Shown in pieces: positions 24,416 to 33,059 of a DNA stretch of 60,406 nt. The translations under genes and the position numbers were made by a program. Under the pieces are notes generated by a model. It searched no databases, was not told where the DNA came from, and saw only the letters and a list, made by a program, of their open reading frames with translations. The stretch's first letter is position 1. Every line of letters begins with the position of its first letter. The stretch is from Oscillospiraceae bacterium (GTDB lineage: Bacteria; Bacillota; Clostridia; Oscillospirales; Ruminococcaceae): assembly GCA_009783205.1 (NCBI GenBank), contig WRHO01000010.1, forward strand, positions 1 to 60,406, read 5' to 3'.

Positions 24416-25021
24416 ATGGCTTCAAAAGCCCCGACCCCAAAAGAAAAAACAGACGTACCCGTTAAGGAGAAATATTTCGGGAGCAAGAGGTTTTATAAGC
24501 ATATTGTTATAGCTCTTGTAATACTCATTATATTGGCTCTTGTGGGGGTAATTGTTTATCTCCTTTGGGACAGAAATAATGAAGAATTGGGAATACCGCC
24601 GGTTGACGTCACCGAAAGAGGAGACGGTCGCGGTTTGCTCGTTACGCCGGAGAATGTAGACGAAATACGGAGCGCGGAAAAGCCGGACGACACCTATTTG
24701 CGTACAAGAATGACGACCGAGTGGAATTTTGCGACCTGGGACGCGCCTTCCGAAAACGCTATGATTGAAAACCCCGAGGAAAACGCGCGCACAATTTATT
24801 TTGAGGTTCATTTGGTATCGGAAGATAACGAAGAAGAAATCGGCGAAATGATTTACGATTCGCCGTATATCCCTCTCGGCGGAAGGTTGACCGATTTTGC
24901 GTTGACAAAACCGCTCTCTGCGGGGGAATATAATGCAGTTGTGACCTATTATCTCGTTGATGATGATTACGAGGTTATTACGACAACTGCGGTAGCCGTA
25001 CTCATACGAGTACAAAATTAA
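24416..25021 (+). CDS. Membrane-anchored extracellular protein of unknown function
   Basis: About 201 residues from the ATG at 24416; the upstream GTG at 24404 is part of the GGAGGTG ribosome site. A short Lys-rich cytoplasmic start and one membrane helix (about 30-52) are followed by an acidic extracellular domain with beta-rich character (TYLRTRMTTEWNFA, ARTIYFEVHLV, LSAGEYNAVVTYYLVDD). The last part looks like an Ig-like strand pattern. I do not recognise the family. It lies 59 bases before a secreted Ala/Thr-rich protein on the same strand and may act with it at the surface. Confidence 0.8.
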   Translation: MASKAPTPKEKTDVPVKEKYFGSKRFYKHIVIALVILIILALVGVIVYLLWDRNNEELGIPPVDVTERGDGRGLLVTPENVDEIRSAEKPDDTYLRTRMTTEWNFATWDAPSENAMIENPEENARTIYFEVHLVSEDNEEEIGEMIYDSPYIPLGGRLTDFALTKPLSAGEYNAVVTYYLVDDDYEVITTTAVAVLIRVQN

Positions 25022-25080
25022 TGTTTATATATTTGTATATATAAAAAAACAATTTTTTATGAAAAAGAGGTGTATTTCTA

Positions 25081-26916
25081 ATGAAGAAAAGAATTCTTGC
25101 TTACTTAATCGCGGGTGCGATGGCTCTCTCGTTAGCGACAACCGTAAACGCTTCGCCTACCGGCGGCACAACCTTAGACCCGGACGGTGATGTTGTATAC
25201 AAAAACACAAAGGTATTTGACGTAACCCTTCCTACGGCGACCGCGCTTGACTTTAAACTCGACCCTCAAGGCTTGCTCGGTGCAACCGGCGGCGAATCCC
25301 TTGCCGATTTAGCGGCGGGTGCGGGCGGTATAATTTTCGACAGCCCCGCTCCGATTATTAATAACAGTTCTATTCCCGTAACCGTTACTGCGGCAATAAA
25401 AGCTACCGGCAGTGCGTCACACCTTGTTGTTCCCGTAGCAAACAGCCCCGCTAACGCAGGTAACATGACGAGCGGCACGGGTACAGCCGCAAGTCCGTTC
25501 GTTCCCTTCGACTGGGACAATTTATGGGACGGCGACGACATAATGAATGCTTTAAAAGCGAACAAAAACACAACCGTAAGCATTTTTGCTTCTCCCTCGG
25601 CTGATTCCGTCACCGCGCCGACCGACGCGTATGTTTCCTCCGGTTTAGGCTACGTTTTGGGAACAACGGCTACCTCGATTAAATTTGTTCTCGAGGCGGC
25701 TGATTATACCGTTGACGCGGTTAATCCTATCGACAATCCTCTTACCCTCGTTGCGGGTACGGGACACGGAACCCTTCTTCAACTCGGCGGCTACGCAAAC
25801 CCCAACGCCGACTGGAGCGGTTTTCTTCAAGACCCGATAATCCCGAGAAAACCGGCACAAGCTAACCTTACCGCGGCATATGGTACTGCGGCATTAGCTA
25901 CCGCTGCCGATGCGACCGTTGACAACCATAAATTGTGGATTGCTGTAGGCGGCGATATTACCGATATGACAAACCCGACTACAACAAACTCCGTTGCTCT
26001 TCCCTCATCCGGGCCTTTATCCAACCCGACCGCATTGGTAAGAGTAACCACAAATCTCCCCGCAACCGCTCCTTCCGGCTACGCCTTCTCGACAATAGGC
26101 GGCACACCTACATTGGTAAGAGGAACTGCGGCTAATGCCGATACAACTAATAACGTAGTTTATACCGTTGACGGCGACTATGATAACTTAGACAGAGTAG
26201 ACCCGAACTATGTTCTTATGCCGAGAAGCTTTGTTCTCTCTGCGTTAGCTCCCGCTATGATGAACAACACAAACGTAGGAAGAATCGGCTTAAACGCTGT
26301 TTTCAGCTATGCAGAATCCACCGACGCAGAAGTGACCGCATTTAGCACACCTTTTGGTGTAGCAAACATCACCGCCGAAGGCTTCGCAAATGATAAAGAT
26401 ACCGGCGACGCGATTGCTTACGGTTTATTGGGACTCGGAATCAATAAGGCAAAGGTTGTTGCTGTTGGTAATATTGCCGCCGGCGGCTCTACAAGTTCAT
26501 TCGCCTTTGCTAACCCCACATGGTCGGGTGCGTTTAACACTATCGCGGGTGCCGCGACTATAAACCAAACCTTTACTTTGAACAATGTTCCTGCGGGTGC
26601 GACCATTACCGGAGCGACCTTTACCGTTTCTGACGGCACGAACACAACCCTTCCGACTAGTCTCACAATTGGTACCGGAACGGGCGCGGCGACAGTCAAC
26701 GGTGCAGTTTCCGTATCGACCGCCGGCGAAGTTACCGCAATCACAATAGGTCTCTCGTCAAGTGCAGACTGTAATATTGCCGCCGGAAATATTAATGGTG
26801 TTACCGGCTTCGGCACGGCGGCGGCATCTCGTCTTAACTCTGCCCTCACCGCAAAGGTAGTTGTTACACTCAGCACGGGAGCAACCGCAACCCTCAACCT
26901 TTCGTTCACAAACTAA
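25081..26916 (+). CDS. Large secreted Ala/Thr-rich surface protein
   Basis: 611 residues with a clear signal peptide (about 1-24, AMALSLATTVNAS). The mature start has KVFDVTLPTATALDFKLDPQ, a pattern I associate with WxL-like or pilin-like surface proteins of Clostridia, without firm identification. The rest is low in charge, very rich in Ala, Thr, Gly and Asn and probably beta-structured, with no catalytic motif, LPXTG or membrane tail. Codon use resembles the flagellin (strongly biased), which suggests high expression. GAGGTG precedes the ATG and a terminator follows 40 bases after the stop. Confidence 0.8.
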   Translation: MKKRILAYLIAGAMALSLATTVNASPTGGTTLDPDGDVVYKNTKVFDVTLPTATALDFKLDPQGLLGATGGESLADLAAGAGGIIFDSPAPIINNSSIPVTVTAAIKATGSASHLVVPVANSPANAGNMTSGTGTAASPFVPFDWDNLWDGDDIMNALKANKNTTVSIFASPSADSVTAPTDAYVSSGLGYVLGTTATSIKFVLEAADYTVDAVNPIDNPLTLVAGTGHGTLLQLGGYANPNADWSGFLQDPIIPRKPAQANLTAAYGTAALATAADATVDNHKLWIAVGGDITDMTNPTTTNSVALPSSGPLSNPTALVRVTTNLPATAPSGYAFSTIGGTPTLVRGTAANADTTNNVVYTVDGDYDNLDRVDPNYVLMPRSFVLSALAPAMMNNTNVGRIGLNAVFSYAESTDAEVTAFSTPFGVANITAEGFANDKDTGDAIAYGLLGLGINKAKVVAVGNIAAGGSTSSFAFANPTWSGAFNTIAGAATINQTFTLNNVPAGATITGATFTVSDGTNTTLPTSLTIGTGTGAATVNGAVSVSTAGEVTAITIGLSSSADCNIAAGNINGVTGFGTAAASRLNSALTAKVVVTLSTGATATLNLSFTN

Positions 26917-26955
26917 GCGACCTCCCCGTGAAAAAGGTTTAACACAACACACAAA

Positions 26956-26984
26956 ACCCCGCTCTTTAATGAGCGGGGGTTTCC
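26956..26984 (+). terminator. Terminator after the surface protein gene
   Basis: Stem AAACCCCGCTC / GAGCGGGGGTTT with a short TTTAAT loop. Confidence 0.8.
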
Positions 26985-27036
26985 TATCCCAATTTTTCAT
27001 AATCTTGTATAATTTTCAGAAAATATTTTATAGTTC

Positions 27037-27066
27037 TTGACTTATTGGGATTTATTGTGGTATAAT
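27037..27066 (+). promoter_or_regulatory. Promoter of the M16 peptidase operon
   Basis: TTGACT (27037-27042), 18-base spacer, TATAAT (27061-27066), about 39 bases before the ATG at 27105. Confidence 0.7.
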
Positions 27067-27104
27067 ACATTTTATATGAATAAACGTCTATAGGAGAAGT
27101 TTTA

Positions 27105-28385
27105 ATGGACATACTCAACCGCAAAGAAATTGCCCCCGGAATATTTATAAGCAAGATTACCGATTCTCGGTTTAAACAAAATCGCATATCGGTAAGCTTT
27201 TTGACACAGCTTAACGAGGACAAGGCGTCTGTAAACGCGGTAATACCTAAGATTCTCACAAATTCCTGTCGTATTCTGCCGGATTTACGCCTTTTAAACG
27301 CAAAACTGTCCTCATTATATGCCGCGAGATTGACGGGAAGCGCGGGGAGCCTTGGCGACACACAGGAAATAGGAATCTCCGTAAAAGCCATAGATTCGCG
27401 CTATGCTCTTGAACAAGAGGACGTTATAGCCGAATCGCTGAACATTTTATTGAACTGCATTTTTGACCCGCTGACAGAAGGGGACGGGTTCAAATCGAGC
27501 GTTACCGAAAACGAGAAACAAGCCTGTATAGACCAAATTGAGGCGGAGCTTAATGATAAGCGGGTGTACGCGGTACGCAAGGCGAGCCAATTAGTGTGCA
27601 TGGGTGAACCCGCCGCCGTTTTCTCACACGGTACAATTGAAGGGGTGAACGCCGTAACGCCCGAATCTGCATACAAAGCCTATCTCAGCCTTTTGAAAAC
27701 TGCGCGGGTTGAGATAATATGCGTGGGTTGTAACGATTTTGCAAAGGTCGGCGATACCTTTATAAAGGCATTTGCGGGGTTTGAACGAGAAAAAATGGAG
27801 GACTGTCATTCTTTCCCGAGTCCCGCTAAGTCCGATATACTCAACCATATTGAGAAAATGGACGTTAATCAAAGTAAAATGGTGTTGGGCTTTACGTCGA
27901 GTTCGGACGATGTTGACGCGTTATCGCTCATGTCTAAGATTTACGGCGGCTCGGCGACGTCGAAGCTTTTTGAGAATGTAAGAGAAAAGATGTCGCTGTG
28001 TTATTATTGTTGGTCAAAATTTGCGGTAAATAAGCGAATAATGCTTACAGAGTGCGGGGTGGAAAAGGAGAACATTGAAAAAGCAAAAGCGGAGATATTG
28101 GCACAGTTTGAGTTTATGAAAAAGGGTGCGGCTTCGGACTTCACCGATATCGAAATGAATCAAGCCGTTCTCTCCCTTCAAAACGACCTAAAATTAGTCA
28201 ACGACAGCCTTAACGGAATTAAAACGTGGTATATGAATCAAATCTACCGTTGTGATATTATTACGCCGGAAAACGCAATTAAGCGTTATGAGGGGGTTAC
28301 GCGCGAGCGTATTGTCGCGGCGGCAAATAGCGTTAAGCTCGATACAATCTATGTTTTAACCGACGGAGGTGACGATAATGCGTGA
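27105..28385 (+). CDS. M16-family peptidase-like protein without zinc motif (YfmF-like)
   Basis: 426 residues of the pitrilysin (M16) fold. The HxxEH zinc site is absent, as in YfmF and other non-catalytic M16 partners that pair with an active subunit. Conserved C-terminal segments include GGSATSKLFENVREK near 285 and CYYCWSKF near 305. It overlaps the next gene, which carries the zinc site. The pair probably forms a heterodimeric peptidase. In Bacillota such pairs lie near ymdB and spoVS, as here. Confidence 0.9.
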   Translation: MDILNRKEIAPGIFISKITDSRFKQNRISVSFLTQLNEDKASVNAVIPKILTNSCRILPDLRLLNAKLSSLYAARLTGSAGSLGDTQEIGISVKAIDSRYALEQEDVIAESLNILLNCIFDPLTEGDGFKSSVTENEKQACIDQIEAELNDKRVYAVRKASQLVCMGEPAAVFSHGTIEGVNAVTPESAYKAYLSLLKTARVEIICVGCNDFAKVGDTFIKAFAGFEREKMEDCHSFPSPAKSDILNHIEKMDVNQSKMVLGFTSSSDDVDALSLMSKIYGGSATSKLFENVREKMSLCYYCWSKFAVNKRIMLTECGVEKENIEKAKAEILAQFEFMKKGAASDFTDIEMNQAVLSLQNDLKLVNDSLNGIKTWYMNQIYRCDIITPENAIKRYEGVTRERIVAAANSVKLDTIYVLTDGGDDNA

Positions 28386-29646
28386 AATAATTAAAAGCGA
28401 CAGAGTAAACGAGAAATATACTCGAATTAAGCACAAAAGCGGTTGTACAATCTGTCTGTGCCCTATGCCCGGGTTTTCGTCGGCATACGCGCTTTTCGGA
28501 ACAAAATACGGCTCGGTTGACAGCACGTTTAAAACGGTCAATGATAACGATTATGTCACCGTTCCTGCGGGTATCGCACATTTCTTAGAACACAAGCTGT
28601 TCGAAAATGAGGAATGTGACGCATTTAAGCTGTACGCCGAAACGGGGGCGAACGCAAACGCTTATACCTCATTTGATAAAACTGCATATCTGTTCCTATG
28701 CTCTCAAAGCTTTAATAAAAACCTCGAAATACTTTTGAAATTCGTTCAAGAGCCGTATTTTACCGCAGAAACGGTTCAAAAGGAACAGGGGATTATTGCA
28801 CAAGAAATCAAGATGTATGACGATTCCCCCGATTGGCGGGTATTCTTCAATTGTCTTGAAGCGGCATACCACAATAACCCCGTGCGGATTAATATAGCGG
28901 GGACGGTCGATACAATTTCGGAAATAGATAAAGACCTACTCTACCGCTGTTACAAAACTTTTTACAATCTTAATAATATGGTCATTTCAATTGCCGGCAA
29001 CTTTGACCCGGAGGAAGCGTTGGAAATATGCGACAGACTTCTTAAACCCTCCCCGGATATAGAGCTACAGTCGGTTATTCCCGAGGAGCCGTATGCGGTT
29101 AAGGAAAAAATCGTTCGTGAAAAGCTCCCCTGCGGAATCCCGCTTTTTAACATTATGTTTAAACTCCCGAATGAATATTCTGCGGTTGCGGAGAATTATG
29201 TATTGTACAATATAATGCTCGAGACGGCTTTAGGAAAAAGCTCGAGGTTTTATCTGTCGGCATATGAAAGCGGCCTGATTAACGAAACCTTTAATGTTAC
29301 GGTATTTAACGGGCGCGGATTCTTCCTTTGCGTGGCGGACGGAGAAGCCCGCGAACCCGAAAAGGTATACGACGCAATTAAAGCGGAGCTGTTGCGTTTG
29401 AAAGAGGCGGGACTCGACAAAGACGACTTCATTCGAATAAAGAAACAAACCTATGGCGAATTACTCGGCGCGTTGACAAGTGCCGAGGCGGTTGCGAGCG
29501 CAATGATGAACAGCGAATTTGAAAACGTCGATATGTACACAAATATCGAAATAGCCGCAACGGTAACATTTGAAGACATAACAGCTTTATTGGACAAATT
29601 TGACGTCGAGAACAGTTGTGTTTCTATTATTAATTGTAGTGAATAA
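28378..29646 (+). CDS. M16-family zinc peptidase (YfmH-like)
   Basis: About 422 residues from the ATG at 28378, preceded by GGAGGTG; the in-frame ATG at 28369 overlaps that site. The inverted zinc motif HFLEH (near residue 65) and the downstream Glu in the EQGIIAQEIKMYDD segment are present, so this is the catalytic partner of the YfmF-like protein. It overlaps that gene by eight bases. The substrate is unknown. Confidence 0.92.
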   Translation: MREIIKSDRVNEKYTRIKHKSGCTICLCPMPGFSSAYALFGTKYGSVDSTFKTVNDNDYVTVPAGIAHFLEHKLFENEECDAFKLYAETGANANAYTSFDKTAYLFLCSQSFNKNLEILLKFVQEPYFTAETVQKEQGIIAQEIKMYDDSPDWRVFFNCLEAAYHNNPVRINIAGTVDTISEIDKDLLYRCYKTFYNLNNMVISIAGNFDPEEALEICDRLLKPSPDIELQSVIPEEPYAVKEKIVREKLPCGIPLFNIMFKLPNEYSAVAENYVLYNIMLETALGKSSRFYLSAYESGLINETFNVTVFNGRGFFLCVADGEAREPEKVYDAIKAELLRLKEAGLDKDDFIRIKKQTYGELLGALTSAEAVASAMMNSEFENVDMYTNIEIAATVTFEDITALLDKFDVENSCVSIINCSE

Positions 29647-29663
29647 TTAAAGGACAAAACAAA

Positions 29664-30641
29664 ATGATTGAATTTCCTAATCTATTCTCCGGAATAAGCA
29701 TAGATATAAGCAGACGGGCTTTTTCGCTCTTCGGGCTTGAGGTCTATTGGTATGGCATTATTATAACTGCGGCGGTCGTTTTAGGAATTGCATACGGCGT
29801 AAAGCTCGCCGACAGAGCGGGAATCCTCTCGGACGATGTGTTTGAAATTGCATTTTGGGGCGTGCTTTGCGGAGTAATCGGGGCGCGAACGTATTATGTT
29901 ATTTTTAGCCCGTCAAAAATGTCGTTGGCGACCGCCATTTTCGGTATACGCGACGGCGGACTCGCCGTTTACGGCGGTTTAATAGGCGCGGTACTTGGCG
30001 GGTTTATTGCCGCGAGGATAAAGAGGGTCAAATTTCTCCCCCTTTCCGATTTAATCGGTCTCGGCTTTTTAATCGGACATTGTGTGGGACGCTGGGGAAA
30101 CTTTTTTAATCAAGAAGCCTATGGCGCGGCGACCGCGGGAAATCTCCCCTGGGGAATGACGGGAGACAAGATTATGAGCGACCTGGCACTTATCGGGGTT
30201 GACCCGTTTGCTTTAGTTCACCCCTGTTTCTTATACGAGAGCATTTGGTGTTTATTGGGGTTCATATCGTTACACCTTTATGCAAAAAAACTCAGAAGCT
30301 TTGACGGCGAGGTATTCCTTTTATACTTAGTATGGTACGGTTCCGGCAGGGCGTGGATTGAATCGCTTCGCGCCGATTCACTAATGGCGGGCGGGGTAAG
30401 AGTGTCACAGGTGTTGGCGGTTTTAAGCGCGGTGTTTGCATTGGGATTGTTTTTGTATTTGAAAACAACGCTTCCTAAGAAAAACTACGTCATGTACAAG
30501 GATACGGAAGAAAGCCGACAACTTATCAATGAGAACAAAACCCGCATAAAGCTCGAAAAAGAAAAGGAAAAAGCAAAAGACAGTTTAAGGAAAACTAAAC
30601 GGGAATTGACCGACCCATTTGACGATACAGTTGACAATTGA
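29664..30641 (+). CDS. lgt: Prolipoprotein diacylglyceryl transferase
   Basis: 325 residues, a polytopic membrane enzyme that attaches diacylglycerol from phosphatidylglycerol to the lipobox cysteine of prolipoproteins, such as the binding protein and the GH5 enzyme here. The Lgt signature GRWGNFFNQEAYG is near residue 150, YGGLIGA near 108 and the HPCFLYE segment near 190. A charged tail of about 45 residues (KLEKEKEKAKDS) extends the C terminus beyond the membrane domain. The stop lies within a TTGACAA triple repeat just before the MITE at 30669. Confidence 0.96.
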   Translation: MIEFPNLFSGISIDISRRAFSLFGLEVYWYGIIITAAVVLGIAYGVKLADRAGILSDDVFEIAFWGVLCGVIGARTYYVIFSPSKMSLATAIFGIRDGGLAVYGGLIGAVLGGFIAARIKRVKFLPLSDLIGLGFLIGHCVGRWGNFFNQEAYGAATAGNLPWGMTGDKIMSDLALIGVDPFALVHPCFLYESIWCLLGFISLHLYAKKLRSFDGEVFLLYLVWYGSGRAWIESLRADSLMAGGVRVSQVLAVLSAVFALGLFLYLKTTLPKKNYVMYKDTEESRQLINENKTRIKLEKEKEKAKDSLRKTKRELTDPFDDTVDN

Positions 30642-30652
30642 CAATTGACAGT
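30632..30652 (+). repeat. Short tandem TTGACAA repeat
   Basis: Three consecutive TTGACA-containing heptamers span the lgt stop codon. They look like -35 boxes but no -10 box follows at the right distance. Confidence 0.6.
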
Positions 30653-30668
30653 TGGTTAAGATTATTAA

Positions 30669-30825
30669 GGGACTGCCAATAAATAAAGTTGACAAATTTG
30701 CCGCCGGATTTTTGTCGACAGACGAGGCAAAATTTTTCGTAATGCTTTGTGCCTTGCGGAAAATTTTAACGAAGTATGGCGGCAAAAATACAAGGGAAAT
30801 GTCAAGTTTATTTATTGGCAGTCCC
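30669..30825. mobile_element. MITE-like element, family B (157 bp)
   Basis: Terminal inverted repeats of 26 bases with one mismatch, beginning GGGACTGCCAATAAA. TAA is duplicated at both ends (30666-30668 and 30826-30828). The minus strand of the interior holds the same core as the family A elements: GCCATACTTCGTT and GCCTCGTCTG. No coding capacity. It lies immediately upstream of folD, which starts 16 bases after its end. Confidence 0.8.
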
Positions 30826-30841
30826 TAAGAGGTGTATGCTT

Positions 30842-31678
30842 ATGGCTGAAATATTAGACGGCGTTGCGCTCGCGAAAAGGATTAAAGACGATATAAAAAA
30901 AGAAATTGTTCAAAAAAATTTAGAGGTTGGGCTTGCCGTTGTTTTAGTGGGAAACGACCCGGCGAGTCGAATATATGTTAATAATAAGAAGAAGGATTGT
31001 GAGGAATGTGGTATATCCTCCGTTGAATATATATTTTCGGAAAGCGCGAGTCAAGAAGAGGTTATAGCTTTGATTCAACGGCTTAATTCAGATAAACAAA
31101 TCAACGGCATTTTAATTCAACAGCCGTTTCCGTCACACATAGATGTTTTTACGGTAAATGAATCGGTATCGCCGCTAAAGGACGTTGACGCATTTCGCGC
31201 AGATACGGTCGGAAGAATTGCCGTCGGGAGCTACGGCTTTTTACCCTGCACTCCTGCGGGTGTAATGGAGCTTATTCACAGCACGGGGGTTCCCGTCGCC
31301 GGTAAAGAATGTGTTGTTGTCGGGCGGTCAAATATAGTAGGAAAACCGATGGCTTTAATGCTTCTCAACGAAAGCGCGACGGTAACAATTTGTCACAGTC
31401 GCACCCGCGATTTGGGTGACGTAACCCGACGCGCAGATATTCTCGTGAGCGCGGCGGGAAGAGCGGGGTTAATAACCGCAGAAATGGTAAAAAAAGGCGC
31501 GATTGTTATTGACGTGGGAATGAACCGCGATAAAAACGGAAGGCTTTGCGGCGACGTCGATTTTGAGGGAGCGTCAAAAAAAGCCGATTACATCACCCCC
31601 GTCCCCGGCGGCGTAGGCCCTATGACAAGGGCGTTATTAATGAAAAATACATTGACGGCAAAGAGCCTACAGTCATGA
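30842..31678 (+). CDS. folD: Bifunctional methylenetetrahydrofolate dehydrogenase / cyclohydrolase
   Basis: 279 residues from the ATG at 30842, preceded by GAGGTG. The frame stays open upstream, but that stretch is the MITE, so the longer reading is rejected. FolD interconverts methylene- and formyl-tetrahydrofolate. Conserved segments are YVNNKKKDCEECG (catalytic Lys, near 55), ILIQQPFP near 98, the PCTPAGVMELI segment near 138, VVGRSNIVGKPMA near 163 and the C-terminal PVPGGVGPMTRALLM. Full length. It overlaps the next small gene by four bases. Confidence 0.96.
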   Translation: MAEILDGVALAKRIKDDIKKEIVQKNLEVGLAVVLVGNDPASRIYVNNKKKDCEECGISSVEYIFSESASQEEVIALIQRLNSDKQINGILIQQPFPSHIDVFTVNESVSPLKDVDAFRADTVGRIAVGSYGFLPCTPAGVMELIHSTGVPVAGKECVVVGRSNIVGKPMALMLLNESATVTICHSRTRDLGDVTRRADILVSAAGRAGLITAEMVKKGAIVIDVGMNRDKNGRLCGDVDFEGASKKADYITPVPGGVGPMTRALLMKNTLTAKSLQS

Positions 31679-31893
31679 AGAATAAAGACTTTAAGCCGTT
31701 TAAGCGTTATAACGGCGGCTCTCGCGGTAAATCACACGCTATAATAAACTTTTTTGTAATAGCCGCCGTAATTATAGGGCTTTGTGCATACTTTACGGTA
31801 AAGTCCCTTTGGAACGCGGGAACAATTGCGGTTATTGTGATTCTTTTGTTCCCCGCCGCTCTTTACTTTTGGCTATGGAGGACATACTTTTAA
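31675..31893 (+). CDS. Small membrane protein
   Basis: 72 residues, overlapping the folD stop (ATGA). A basic N terminus (KNKDFKPFKRYNGGSRGKS) is followed by two hydrophobic helices (about 25-45 and 50-70). No recognised family. The tight position between folD and ymdB supports that it is real and co-expressed. Confidence 0.7.
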   Translation: MKNKDFKPFKRYNGGSRGKSHAIINFFVIAAVIIGLCAYFTVKSLWNAGTIAVIVILLFPAALYFWLWRTYF

Positions 31894-31897
31894 CCAC

Positions 31898-32674
31898 ATG
31901 AAAATACTTTTTATAGGTGATGTACAAGGGCAGGCGAACGTCGAAAAGCTTAAGGACATTGTACCCGAATTACGCATTTCCGAAAAAATCGAATTTGTTA
32001 TAATCAACGGCGAAAATTCCGCAGACGGCAACGGAATCACCCCTCATTCGGCAAATCTTCTCTTTTCAAAAGCGGGAGCAGATATAATCACAACGGGTAA
32101 TCATGCGTTTAAACGCAAGGAAATGGATACAATGTTCAACGATAGGGCGGAGGTGCTTCGCCCCGCCAACTACGGCGAGCATTGTCCGGGGAAAGGGGTT
32201 CATATAATCGACTTCGGATATTGCGGCATATGCGTGGTAAATATAATGGGTACACAGTTCATGCCGCCGTGTGATAATCCTTTCCGAAACATGGATATTA
32301 TATTGGAGCAAATAGATACGAAAAATATAATTGTTGACTTTCACGCGGAGGCGACCGCCGAAAAGAAAGCAATGGCGTATTATTTATCGGGAAGGGTGAG
32401 CGCGGTTGTGGGAACACATACTCATGTTCAGACCGCAGACGAACAAATTATAGACGGGCATACCGCTTTTATTACAGATGTGGGAATGGTCGGCGGGGTC
32501 GATTCGGTAATCGGTGCCGACAAAAAGGTTGTCGACGTTTTTGTTGACTATTACCCGCAAAAACACATCTATGCGGGCGGAAAAAGCACATTTAATGCCG
32601 TTTTATTAGATATAGATACCGCAACAGGTAAGGCAAATTCTATCAAACGTATCAATAAATTTTTAGTAAAATAA
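31898..32674 (+). CDS. ymdB: Metallophosphoesterase YmdB (TIGR00282 type)
   Basis: 258 residues of the calcineurin-like YmdB family, 2',3'-cyclic nucleotide phosphodiesterases; Bacillus YmdB affects biofilm and motility decisions. Metal-ligand motifs are FIGDVQGQ near 5, INGENSADGNG near 37, TGNHAFKRKEM near 65, DFHAEATAEK near 148, GTHTHVQTAD near 172 and DVGMVGG near 192. The spoVS gene follows 22 bases downstream, the usual order in Bacillota. Confidence 0.95.
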   Translation: MKILFIGDVQGQANVEKLKDIVPELRISEKIEFVIINGENSADGNGITPHSANLLFSKAGADIITTGNHAFKRKEMDTMFNDRAEVLRPANYGEHCPGKGVHIIDFGYCGICVVNIMGTQFMPPCDNPFRNMDIILEQIDTKNIIVDFHAEATAEKKAMAYYLSGRVSAVVGTHTHVQTADEQIIDGHTAFITDVGMVGGVDSVIGADKKVVDVFVDYYPQKHIYAGGKSTFNAVLLDIDTATGKANSIKRINKFLVK

Positions 32675-32696
32675 ATATAATGAGGAGAGAAGAAAC

Positions 32697-33023
32697 ATGA
32701 GAACAGGAACGGAAATACTCAAGGTATCATCAAGGTCGGTACCAAAGCTTACCGCGGGAGCAATTGCCGCGGTAATAAGAGAAGGCGGCAAAGCAGAGGT
32801 ACAGGCGGTCGGCGCGGGTGCCGCGAATCAGGGGATTAAGGCAATCGCTATTGCGCGTACCTATATGCAATTGGAAGATGTCGATTTAATATGTCGCCCC
32901 GCGTTCACACAAATCACAATTGAAGAGGACGAAAGAACGGCAATATCTATGCTCGTCGAAAAAGCAGAAACCGTTAATAACACAGAATCTTCGGAAGATG
33001 CGGGATACGGATTTGTGTTATAG
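32697..33023 (+). CDS. spoVS: Stage V sporulation protein S
   Basis: 108 residues; the first 86 are the highly conserved SpoVS core (ILKVSSRSVPKLTAGAIAAV, VQAVGAGAANQGIKAIAIAR, CRPAFTQITIEEDERTAI). An extra acidic tail of about 20 residues follows. SpoVS is a small alpha/beta regulator needed for normal spore coat and septum development. Preceded by AGGAGAG. Its presence supports a spore-forming ancestry. Confidence 0.96.
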   Translation: MRTGTEILKVSSRSVPKLTAGAIAAVIREGGKAEVQAVGAGAANQGIKAIAIARTYMQLEDVDLICRPAFTQITIEEDERTAISMLVEKAETVNNTESSEDAGYGFVL

Positions 33024-33059
33024 GAACATTTAATTTTTTAAAAAAAGGAGGGCAAATTA

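Noticed and set aside
30632-30652. Triple TTGACA as a promoter for folD
   Set aside because: No -10 box at 16-18 bases from any copy.
30776-30841. Longer FolD starting inside the MITE
   Set aside because: The extra codons are repeat sequence without a ribosome site; GAGGTG precedes the ATG at 30842.
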